A DNA stretch of 64,000 nt. It comes from Bryopsis sp. KO-2023 (taxonomy: Eukaryota; Chlorophyta; Ulvophyceae; Bryopsidales; Bryopsidaceae). Below the pieces are notes generated by a model. The model did no database searches. It was not told the DNA's origin and worked only from the letters and a program-made list of their open reading frames with translations. The translations under genes and the position numbers were made by a program. The stretch is taken from assembly GCA_030272585.1 (NCBI GenBank), contig BSYQ01000009.1:62001-126000 (forward strand), written 5' to 3'. Position 1 is the stretch's first letter. The number at the start of each line of letters is the position of its first letter. Positions 11,843-19,876 of the stretch are shown here, one piece after another.

Positions 11843-12744
11843 GTCCGTCATACTCCACGGGTTTTCCGGCAGCTGCTCAGAGGGTCCCTCAGGTTCAGGT
11901 TCAGATTCAGGTTCATCTGCGGTTGGAAGTGTAGCTTCAGGCAAAATCTCTTGTGCAGGATCAGGTGCTGGAAGACTTGCAGCTTCGATGCTCCAGTCGA
12001 ACGTTCTGCTCAGATCTAGATCAACCTCGTGCATGGTTGCAACCTCCTCTCTGAGCTGGTCCAGATGAGGCAATAGCTGGCGATCACGAAGGAGTTCTGC
12101 AAAAGACAGAATGTGAATGAGAGGGCAGAGAGAAAAACAACCTAATTTGAACCTGATGCTGGACTGCTCACCTGTAGGCACCATGTAGGGGTATTCCATG
12201 TCCCCCAGGTTGGTGCTCCCCTTCCTGGTCAGTCCTGGAGGTGTCACCTGAATGGAATCGAGTATGGGGTCGATGCGCCTTTCAGGGGGGTTGCCCGCTC
12301 GGTACGCTCGCAAGAAAAGTTCGTCTTCGCTTCCCGCAGCGCTGTCCAGGGCGGATGCAGCTTTCCAGAACAGAGCCTAGGAAGACAAGTAACAGTAACC
12401 CTGAGTCAAAACATTCGAAACAGAAACAGTGCAGCAGATAGCAGGCAGCATACACTTACATTTTCCAGACCAAAATACGTGTTATGCGACGTCAAATGCC
12501 GGAACACCACCTCGGCGGCATCCCGATCTACCACCGTCCCGGGCTGGAACAGGTCTGTTCGGTTTTGGAGCCTGTTCCGGAGCCTCACGACATACTGCCG
12601 TGCTTTGAGTTCCACGTACATCGCAATCGATCAGCACTGCAGGCGAGACAACAACAAGATACCACGATACAAAGGCGCACGGTGCGGTGAAGTCGAACAG
12701 GGAGCGAAGTCGATATATTCGGGACAGTACGGCAGAACTGACTA

Positions 12745-12932
12745 ACTTTGGATTTGATCGGAAGTGATGATCGGTGCAAAAGTCGGTTTTTGATTTCTTG
12801 GACCGATCATAATCGGAATTTGAAACCAAATCCCGATCAACCGACCATGATCGGAGCTGATCGGATCAACGGCCGATTAATCGGCGTTTCACCGATCTTG
12901 ATCGGCCGATTAGGCGTTTGCATGTCGCAACG
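12745..12932. repeat. Right subterminal GATCGG array, first part
   Basis: GATCGG, CCGATCA and ATTAATCGG words lie between the 5' end of the second hAT gene and the LTR element at 12933. The array continues at 23584 on the far side of that element. CAACG, the target duplication of the LTR element, joins the two parts. Confidence 0.75.
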
Positions 12933-12966
12933 TGATAAGGGGGTCTAGGACCCCGAGACACAAGCA

Positions 12967-13001
<35 letters not shown>

Positions 13002-13105
13002 TCACTGGGAAGATTAATTTTTACAGGAGGGCCCCCTGCCCTATAAACCCTGTCGTACATCCCATTGTACTACACAATACCCCTAAACCCGAGTTACTAC
13101 TATCA
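12933..13105 (-). repeat. 3' LTR of the chromovirus
   Basis: This 173-bp repeat runs TGATAAGG...CTATCA in window orientation and includes a CA/GA dinucleotide run. It matches 23406..23578 base for base as far as I can read. Confidence 0.92.
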
Positions 13106-13388
13106 ATTTGTCCCCCCCCCCACGAGAGGGTGTCCACACCCGTCACAACCCTGGAAAGAAAGAAAGAAAAAGGTCGAACTAGAATAAAAGAAACCCCAAA
13201 CAAACCCACAACAAAAACCCCAACTAAAGGTCAGACTAAACCCCAAACAAACCGATGAAAAATCCCAAACCAAACCCATGCTCAACCCCACAGAAAAACC
13301 CCGTTCTGTCTTGAGGCTTGGTCTCTGGCTTGGACGGTAGCTTGGTCTCCGGCTTGGTCTGCTTTTCGTTGTCACGCCAGAACCCATC

Positions 13389-15137
13389 TCAGCCGCCAGC
13401 TGGTTGTTCAGCTGGTTCATCGACTGGCTCTGCCACTAAGTCGATCGGAGGCTCGTCCTCTTCCACATCCAAAGGAGGGAAATCCTCATCCAAAGGTGGA
13501 GGAAGAGGTCCCAAAGACGAGGGCTCCGAGGATGGACTCCTGCTGGACACGGAAGGACTTTTTCCTTCGTCCTGTTCTGGATCCTGTTCTCCTTTTGTTT
13601 CTGGTTCGGGTGTTCTCTCTTTTTCCTGCTTCTCATACTCCTCCGCCCACTTTTTCACCAACGGACCCAAGCGCTTCAGGGCAAGGCCTTTCGGAAAGCC
13701 CATGTCCCTTCTCAAGCACTGATAGCACTCGGTGAGAGTCTGGGTCGTGGGTGGAGCCTGAAGGAGTGGCTGGAAGTCTGGCTCCCGCATGTCCAAATGT
13801 AGGTCCTTCAGCTGAACCTGTGGCGGGTCGATTCGCTGCTCCTGCCACACCCCGTATAAGCGCACGAGGATAATCATGAGGTTCCAGTGGGTTCGGCACA
13901 CCGTGTGGCTCGTGCATGTGGTGATCACGTAGCTATCCGCCAGCGCCGGCGGCGAATAGCACCACAAGCAGATCGGTGGCTTTTCCCCACGCCTGTCCTT
14001 GAACCTCTTGGACATGTCGGCGAGCGCCTCCTCTTCCTCTCTCTCCTTCCTTTTCTTGGGCGCCGACTTTTCGTCGGTCTTTCCACCGGTCTGTCCCCCG
14101 GTCAGATCGCGGATTCTCCTTGGTTGTGGCTCTGAGATCATATCGTCGGCGACGTCGGGAATTTCAAAGTGCCCCGGTGCACGACTTCTGATTCTCTCCA
14201 GCGTTCTGTCCACCTGCGTATAGTCATACCCGGCTAGCCGGTGGTTAACCGGAACGTTCCCTTTGCCGTAGTAGACAGGCTCCTCTCCGTCTCTGATCGC
14301 AGCAGCAGCTCCAGCACCCTGCGTGATGATGTCGTCCATCGTCGCCCGACAAAGGTTTTCCACATAGTCCCCAAGGCGTGCGGGAACGCTGTGGAGTAAC
14401 CGGCTCATCAACCCGGACTGTGCCTCAGACGAGTACACAGCCGTTTGCCAGGCCGACCTTTCGTCTGTGGACGTCAGGTGCGGCTGCTGTTTCGTCAACT
14501 GCGACTGCAGCTTTTTCTGCGTCTGGTTCGCAGTGTCGAGTTCCTTTTGAAGCTGCCTCAGCTCCTGTTCGGCTGTTCCCCTCGCTTGTTGAGCGATTTT
14601 TAGATCGTGTTCAAGTTGGCTAACTTGATTGCAGAGTCGTTGAGCTGCACCCTCAAACTTTTTCAAGTGCTTCTCTGCCTGATCCGCCCGCGCGCGTTGT
14701 GCGTCGCGTTCTGCACGGAGTTCCAACACATCGTCTTGTAACCGTTGACACCTAGCTTGGAGAGTAGCTGGGTCGGCGTCCCGGTCGAGTGTTTTTCCTG
14801 TTCTGGAACTAGGTTTTTCCGGCAGTTCTGTCGGTGGACGGATCACGATCTTTGAGGTGCCTTTCAGCAACGATGTTTCGAAGTTCCGAAGTTTCGAAAG
14901 CACCGAAGGAGCTGGGAGAGTTTTCATGAGTTTCGCCTTAGGAGGTGGTGTGATAAGTGGTTTGGGTTCCCCTCTGGGTGGGCAAGCGTCGGCGAGAGTT
15001 CCACTTTTTCCTTTTCCGCCTTTCTCGCCGCCACTGCCTTTCGTTTTTCCGCTGCCACCCAATTGTTTTCCACTCGACTCCTTTCCCTCAACCGCCTTAT
15101 CACCACTGCGCCACATGATCGGGCTGTGCTTTGGCAT
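13389..15137 (-). CDS. Third frame of the chromovirus, coiled-coil protein of unknown role
   Basis: This is a 582-residue open frame between pol and the 3' LTR, where some LTR elements carry an env or accessory frame. I see no signal peptide or membrane segment, so it is not a typical envelope. It has a basic Gly/Lys/Ser-rich start and a long heptad-like coiled coil (about residues 125-230). A Cys/His cluster follows (CLWC, then CTSH and CRTHW, about 400-425), then an acidic Pro/Glu-rich tail. Its role in the element is unknown. Candidates are a second structural protein or a captured host segment. Confidence 0.6.
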   Translation of the reverse strand: MPKHSPIMWRSGDKAVEGKESSGKQLGGSGKTKGSGGEKGGKGKSGTLADACPPRGEPKPLITPPPKAKLMKTLPAPSVLSKLRNFETSLLKGTSKIVIRPPTELPEKPSSRTGKTLDRDADPATLQARCQRLQDDVLELRAERDAQRARADQAEKHLKKFEGAAQRLCNQVSQLEHDLKIAQQARGTAEQELRQLQKELDTANQTQKKLQSQLTKQQPHLTSTDERSAWQTAVYSSEAQSGLMSRLLHSVPARLGDYVENLCRATMDDIITQGAGAAAAIRDGEEPVYYGKGNVPVNHRLAGYDYTQVDRTLERIRSRAPGHFEIPDVADDMISEPQPRRIRDLTGGQTGGKTDEKSAPKKRKEREEEEALADMSKRFKDRRGEKPPICLWCYSPPALADSYVITTCTSHTVCRTHWNLMIILVRLYGVWQEQRIDPPQVQLKDLHLDMREPDFQPLLQAPPTTQTLTECYQCLRRDMGFPKGLALKRLGPLVKKWAEEYEKQEKERTPEPETKGEQDPEQDEGKSPSVSSRSPSSEPSSLGPLPPPLDEDFPPLDVEEDEPPIDLVAEPVDEPAEQPAGG

Positions 15138-15757
15138 TCTCTTTTGTTGGCTGCGCTTTGTTCTCCGTCTAGTCTCCGACTTTTCTGTATGCGCGCCGAG
15201 AATAACCAGGACAAAATGATCGCAAGTCCGCTTTAAGATACGCTAGGCGTATTAGCTAACGTACCTCGGTAACGTGACACTCTATGGAGGTCACCGTCAC
15301 CACACGGGTTCGTGCCTATTTGATTTTACCCTAACTTGCTTATGTCAACTCAGTTCCACCTGCGGCGCAATCACGTGACCTCCAGGTCGGACATTAACCC
15401 ATCACTTGATCCAATGTCCCCATCACCTGTTGTCAGTCGCTATGAGCGTGTGAGTTGTGCGTTAGGTAAACCTCCCCGGAAAGAAAACTGACCCCTAGCC
15501 CGTCCTGCGAACCGTCCACAGTTCTGTCACGGGAAAAGATAGCAACCCGTTCGCCGGAAAAGATGGAAACTTTCCCTAGGAAAAGATGGAAACTTTCCCT
15601 AGGCTTTTCCGGGAGTTCTACTTGGTGTTCTTTTCCTAAGTCTTTTTGGTATCCCATCTGGATAGCGTTCCAAATCGACTTTCTCGGCTTAATATTTTTC
15701 CCCCAGCTGGAAGGATAGTATTAAGTCGAGCGTGAACAGAGTGGTAATGATCCCTGT

Positions 15758-18700
15758 TTAGGTTCGAGTTCTGCGTTGGGCCCTAGTCTTTTTCTTAGAC
15801 TGGGTCACTTGTTTATTCTCCGGTTTGTTGGCTAAGTACTCCTTAAGCAAGTCCTGGGCATTGGCCAGGTGGCTTTCTGGCTCCCAGGTGGATTCCATCA
15901 AATCGTAGCCTTTCCAAAGGATCAGGTACTCCTTGCGAGTAGTGCCCCGATCTCTGAGGATGCGCTCGACCTCGAATTCGATGGTTCCATCCACTAGCTC
16001 CCCCTCTGGAGCGTCTATCTCTCGCTGATCGTCATCAAGTCGAGAGTAAGCCTTCAGTTTCGACACATGGAAAGTTGGGTGGATTTTCCAGTGGTCGGGA
16101 AGGTCAAGACGGTAGGCGACAGCCCCAATTCGGCTAGCCACCCGGAAAGGTCCAACAAATCGCCGGCGGATTTTCGGTGGGATTTTCTGAAGTGAAGCAA
16201 GGGGAATATACTTGCTTTGCACCAGCACTTCATCGCCAACCTGAAAATCCACTTTCCTTCGACGTTTGTTTGCTGAGGTGCACATGCGGTTCTGTGCCTC
16301 TGCGTATTTCGCCTTCGCGTTTCGCATTTGGTCGTCCATTCGACGTACCATCTCAGCCGCCATTTCCGATTCATCGCCCGTCCGAACTCCCTTCCTGGCA
16401 ACAACTATCTGCCCCATGTTCTGGCCATACAGAAGATGGGCTGGCGCGTAGCCTGTGGAGACATTTCGTGAATTATTTGCGGCAAATTCCGCGGTCGGCA
16501 AATAATCCACCCAACGGTCTGGGTACCGTTCCACATACGGACGCAGGAAATCCTCCAGCACCCGGATGGTGACTTCCGACTGCCCATCCGTTTGAGGATG
16601 GTATGCAGTGCTCATCCGGAGCTGAGTACCTAAAAGTTTGAAAAGGGAGGTCCAGAACAAACTTGTGAACCTTGGATCCCGATCCGAAACTATGATTTTA
16701 GGCAGCCCGTAGTGTTTGTATATGTTCTCCACGAACAGCTTTGCGTATTCTGGCGCCGTGATAGTTTTGTTACAGGGTACGAACCTCGCATACTTCGTCA
16801 ATCGGTCTACAAAGACAGCGATTGCTGTGAAGCCATGGGAAGACGGTAGGTCGGTAACCAAGTCCGTCGTGATCTGTTCCCATTTCTGGCCTGGGATAGG
16901 CAACGGCTGCAAAAGACCTTTCTGTCTTTGCAAGTCCGATTTGTTTAGTTGACAAGTTGGGCACGTTTTCACGTATGCCTTTACGGCTAACCCAACGCCT
17001 TTCCACCAGTAACTGCGGGTAAGTACTTCGGTCATGCGGTCTGCTCCAACATGACCGGCACTGGGAACGTCGTGATGCTCTTCCAGAATCCGTTTCTGGA
17101 AAGAAGCAGGGACCACAAGCAAACTAGGACCTGGGTCTGTCTTGGTATAATACAAGAACCCGTTGTCCAGCTTGTATTGCGGAGAAACCCCTCGTTCCAT
17201 CCTTTCAAAGATAGGCTTGAGTTGTTCATCACTTCTCAAAGCCTCTTTCCATGCCTCCTTCTCTGCCACTTCCCAAGTGGAGAGGTTATTGAGCTGGTCT
17301 GGCGGACCAGGAAGGCTCCGGGATAACGCATCAGCCAAGACATTGGCTTTCCCCTGGATATAGACGATTTTTGGACCTATGGATTGGAAAAACCCTGAGT
17401 TTAACCACCGGGTTTGGGTCCGCGACAACGTGCTTTGGTTCATGAAGTGGGTGATCGGTTTGTGGTCCGTCAACACCTTCACACCCCCATCGCATCCCTC
17501 AAGGTAGTGTCGCCACTGGGCTAAAGCATATGCTATTGCCCCCAGCTCCCGCTCATATGCGGAGTATCGCGTTTCAGCTGGTTTTAATCGTCTGGAAAGG
17601 TATGCAATTGGTTGCAAACCTTTCTCATGATCCTGGGTAAGAACCGCTCCATATGCAGTTCCAGATGCATCCGTTATTACGGTGTACTCCTTAGCCGGAT
17701 CAGGAAGGAGTAAGATCGGTGCGCGGCTAATCCGATCCTTAAGTTCGTTGTAGGCATTGCGTTGGTTCAGCCCCCATTCCCAGACAGTATCCTTCTTGGT
17801 TAGATCTGTCAAGGGACTCGCAATCCTAGCGAACTCAGGAATGAACTTACGATAGTAAGATACCATTCCCAGGAAACTTCGCACATCAGTGACCGAAGTT
17901 AACTCCTTCCATTGTTGAATAGCCTTAACCTTATCCTGCATCGGTTGAAGGCCTTTTTCCGACAAATGATACCCCAGGTAGTCCGTCTCTGCTACCCCTA
18001 CTTCGCACTTACTGGCTTTTGCGTACAACTTATGTTTCCGCAACCGTTCAAAGACCAGTTTTAGGTGCTCGACGTGCTCTTCCACCGAGTTGGAAAAGAC
18101 CAAGATGTCGTCGATAAACACCACTACAAACTCGTCAAGGAACTCCCCCAGCAAATCCTGAACCATGGTCTGGAACTGGGCTGGGCAGTTGGTCATTCCG
18201 AACGGACACACGAGAAATTCGAAATGTCCGTATCTCGTCCGGAATGCCGTCTTGGGAGTATCCTTGGGTCGAACGGGAAACTGCCAGTAGCCTGAGCGGA
18301 GGTCGATCTTCGTATAGATCTTCGCTCTGGCGAGACGGTCCATTAACTCCTCAGGAAGAGGGAGTGGATACCTATTCTTTACCGTGAATTTGTTTATCCA
18401 ACGGTAATCCACACACATTCTCAACCCTCCGTCTTTCTTGGGAACAAAGAGTATGGGTGCGCCCCAGGGACTCTCGGAGGGTCGGATCTTCCTTTGTTCG
18501 AGGAGGTAATCCACCTGTGTCCTAACTTCGTCCAGCTCGGCTGGAGAGAGTTTGTACAAGGGACGGTGGATTGGGGTCATTTGTTCGTCCTCCAGGTCCA
18601 CCTTAAATTCGTGGCCTTTTCTGACTGGAGGAACGCCGGGTGGTAAGTCTTTCGGGAACACATCCTTGAAACTTGTGAGGACAGCCTTGATCCTTGGGTC

Positions 18701-19876
18701 GAGACCCGAATGCATTACCTTTTCCACATCCGGCTGGAGATAAGCTGGTGTGGTTCCAGTAGCGTTTAAACGCTCTTCTGGAATTCCCGGATATGGATAC
18801 TGCATGAGATGTGCCATATCTTCCGGGGTGGTTGGTCGCACAACCACAAGGTATGCCTGATCAACTTCTGGACTGTTCTTCACGAGCGAGAATAACTTCT
18901 TCGCTGAGACTGTATCAATAGCCGGTGCTAGGTGCTGTAAGTAATCTGATGGTCGTTCCTTCATAGGAACAGTTGTCCATCCAGCACCCACTGGAACTTT
19001 GAGCGTGCCTGTTGCAAAGTCCAGTTTGGGATTGGTCTGCATCAACCAAGGAAGCCCTAGTATCATGTCATATGAAAGGTTTGGGAAGACGTCTGCGGAA
19101 AGGGTTGTGGTATAAGTACCCATCCTGAGCTGCAAGTCTTCGCATCGCCGATCAAGTGAACATAGGGTTCCGTCCGCCAAAGTGACTCCCTTTTTGCACT
19201 CGGTTGTTTCGAGTTTCAGTCTCGTGACTAGTTTCTTGGTAATGTAGTTCTCCGTTGCACCACAATCAACATAGGCGGAGATCGGTACTCCTCCTAATCT
19301 GGCTCGGATCTCATATCCCATAAATTTCAAATGGTTAGGACCTCCTAGTGGTAACATACGCTCAGAAGGTGAATACTGACCTTCATCCACTTTTTGTCCT
19401 CTACCTGTTCCCTGAACAGGGGCTGCTGACTCGTCAGTTGGTGGTGAACGAGTGGCAGGCTTATTTGATTCCCTTGCGGGTTCCCTTCCTTCCGGACTTC
19501 GTTTCGTTCCTTGAGGCGGGAACGATACCGAATTCTCAGTTCCTTCAGGACTACCAAGGTCTCCATGAACAGAGTCGACAGGTTCCGAACTTGATTCTGA
19601 ACTTGTCCTAGTAAGCGTGCTGCACTTACTGGATCGCGTTTCCAACTTAGCACTCATGATCGATCCCTCTGCACCTTGGGTAGCATTCTTTTCTATTTCC
19701 CCTTGTGCTCTTTTATTCACTTCTGCATTTCGAGCTAACCTTTCTTTTCTAAGAAGTTTCTGGCGCTGCTTATATCTGTGACGGCGTGCCCTTCTGCGTT
19801 TCGCCGAACGAGTCTGGGCTCTGTTCATCCGGCTTTTTCGTTTAACCATTTCTTGAACTTTTCGCCCTCTGGACAC
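15758..19876 (-). CDS. pol polyprotein of the chromovirus
   Basis: This is a 1,372-residue frame. The N-terminal part is basic. A retropepsin-like protease with VDCGATENY follows, then reverse transcriptase with the FIDDILVFS catalytic box and RNase H. Next is an integrase with an HHCC-type zinc region and core motifs, including TDGQSEV. A C-terminal chromodomain (VERILRDRG, then LILWKGYD and STWEP) places it among the chromoviruses, whose chromodomain steers integration to marked chromatin. It overlaps the end of gag in another frame, the arrangement expected of read-through or frameshift expression in this family. Confidence 0.92.
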   Translation of the reverse strand: MSRGRKVQEMVKRKSRMNRAQTRSAKRRRARRHRYKQRQKLLRKERLARNAEVNKRAQGEIEKNATQGAEGSIMSAKLETRSSKCSTLTRTSSESSSEPVDSVHGDLGSPEGTENSVSFPPQGTKRSPEGREPARESNKPATRSPPTDESAAPVQGTGRGQKVDEGQYSPSERMLPLGGPNHLKFMGYEIRARLGGVPISAYVDCGATENYITKKLVTRLKLETTECKKGVTLADGTLCSLDRRCEDLQLRMGTYTTTLSADVFPNLSYDMILGLPWLMQTNPKLDFATGTLKVPVGAGWTTVPMKERPSDYLQHLAPAIDTVSAKKLFSLVKNSPEVDQAYLVVVRPTTPEDMAHLMQYPYPGIPEERLNATGTTPAYLQPDVEKVMHSGLDPRIKAVLTSFKDVFPKDLPPGVPPVRKGHEFKVDLEDEQMTPIHRPLYKLSPAELDEVRTQVDYLLEQRKIRPSESPWGAPILFVPKKDGGLRMCVDYRWINKFTVKNRYPLPLPEELMDRLARAKIYTKIDLRSGYWQFPVRPKDTPKTAFRTRYGHFEFLVCPFGMTNCPAQFQTMVQDLLGEFLDEFVVVFIDDILVFSNSVEEHVEHLKLVFERLRKHKLYAKASKCEVGVAETDYLGYHLSEKGLQPMQDKVKAIQQWKELTSVTDVRSFLGMVSYYRKFIPEFARIASPLTDLTKKDTVWEWGLNQRNAYNELKDRISRAPILLLPDPAKEYTVITDASGTAYGAVLTQDHEKGLQPIAYLSRRLKPAETRYSAYERELGAIAYALAQWRHYLEGCDGGVKVLTDHKPITHFMNQSTLSRTQTRWLNSGFFQSIGPKIVYIQGKANVLADALSRSLPGPPDQLNNLSTWEVAEKEAWKEALRSDEQLKPIFERMERGVSPQYKLDNGFLYYTKTDPGPSLLVVPASFQKRILEEHHDVPSAGHVGADRMTEVLTRSYWWKGVGLAVKAYVKTCPTCQLNKSDLQRQKGLLQPLPIPGQKWEQITTDLVTDLPSSHGFTAIAVFVDRLTKYARFVPCNKTITAPEYAKLFVENIYKHYGLPKIIVSDRDPRFTSLFWTSLFKLLGTQLRMSTAYHPQTDGQSEVTIRVLEDFLRPYVERYPDRWVDYLPTAEFAANNSRNVSTGYAPAHLLYGQNMGQIVVARKGVRTGDESEMAAEMVRRMDDQMRNAKAKYAEAQNRMCTSANKRRRKVDFQVGDEVLVQSKYIPLASLQKIPPKIRRRFVGPFRVASRIGAVAYRLDLPDHWKIHPTFHVSKLKAYSRLDDDQREIDAPEGELVDGTIEFEVERILRDRGTTRKEYLILWKGYDLMESTWEPESHLANAQDLLKEYLANKPENKQVTQSKKKTRAQRRTRT

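Larger units (their letters stand above)
9854..12621 (-). pseudogene. Second gene of the hAT element: unknown Gly/Arg-rich protein, interrupted
   Basis: I do not recognise this protein. Exon 1 (12621..12460) starts MYVELKARQYVV. Exon 2 (12376..12172) starts ALFWKAASALD. Exon 3 runs from about 12096 to the stop at 9854; junctions are GT-AG. The N-terminal part looks globular. The middle is acidic and Pro/Glu-rich, followed by 15-residue repeats (about NMFRAAGAGGRGPPP) and a GQGGQGG/RNRNR stretch. The C-terminal 150 residues hold a basic helix (MSERSREQRRTAQRER), an aromatic segment (AFFPDFTIQF) and an acidic tail. Gly/Arg-rich repeats suggest nucleic-acid binding, which is inference. Exon 3 carries three insertions: a TGCACAG MITE, a solo LTR and a CCGTAA MITE. 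The sequence on either side reads in a coherent protein style, so it was coding before them. It may be a transposase partner or a captured host gene. Confidence 0.6.

Noticed and set aside
11459-12313. A single 284-residue minus ORF
   Set aside because: It joins true exon sequence of the second hAT gene, an intron and the TGCACAG MITE. Only the exon parts are coding.
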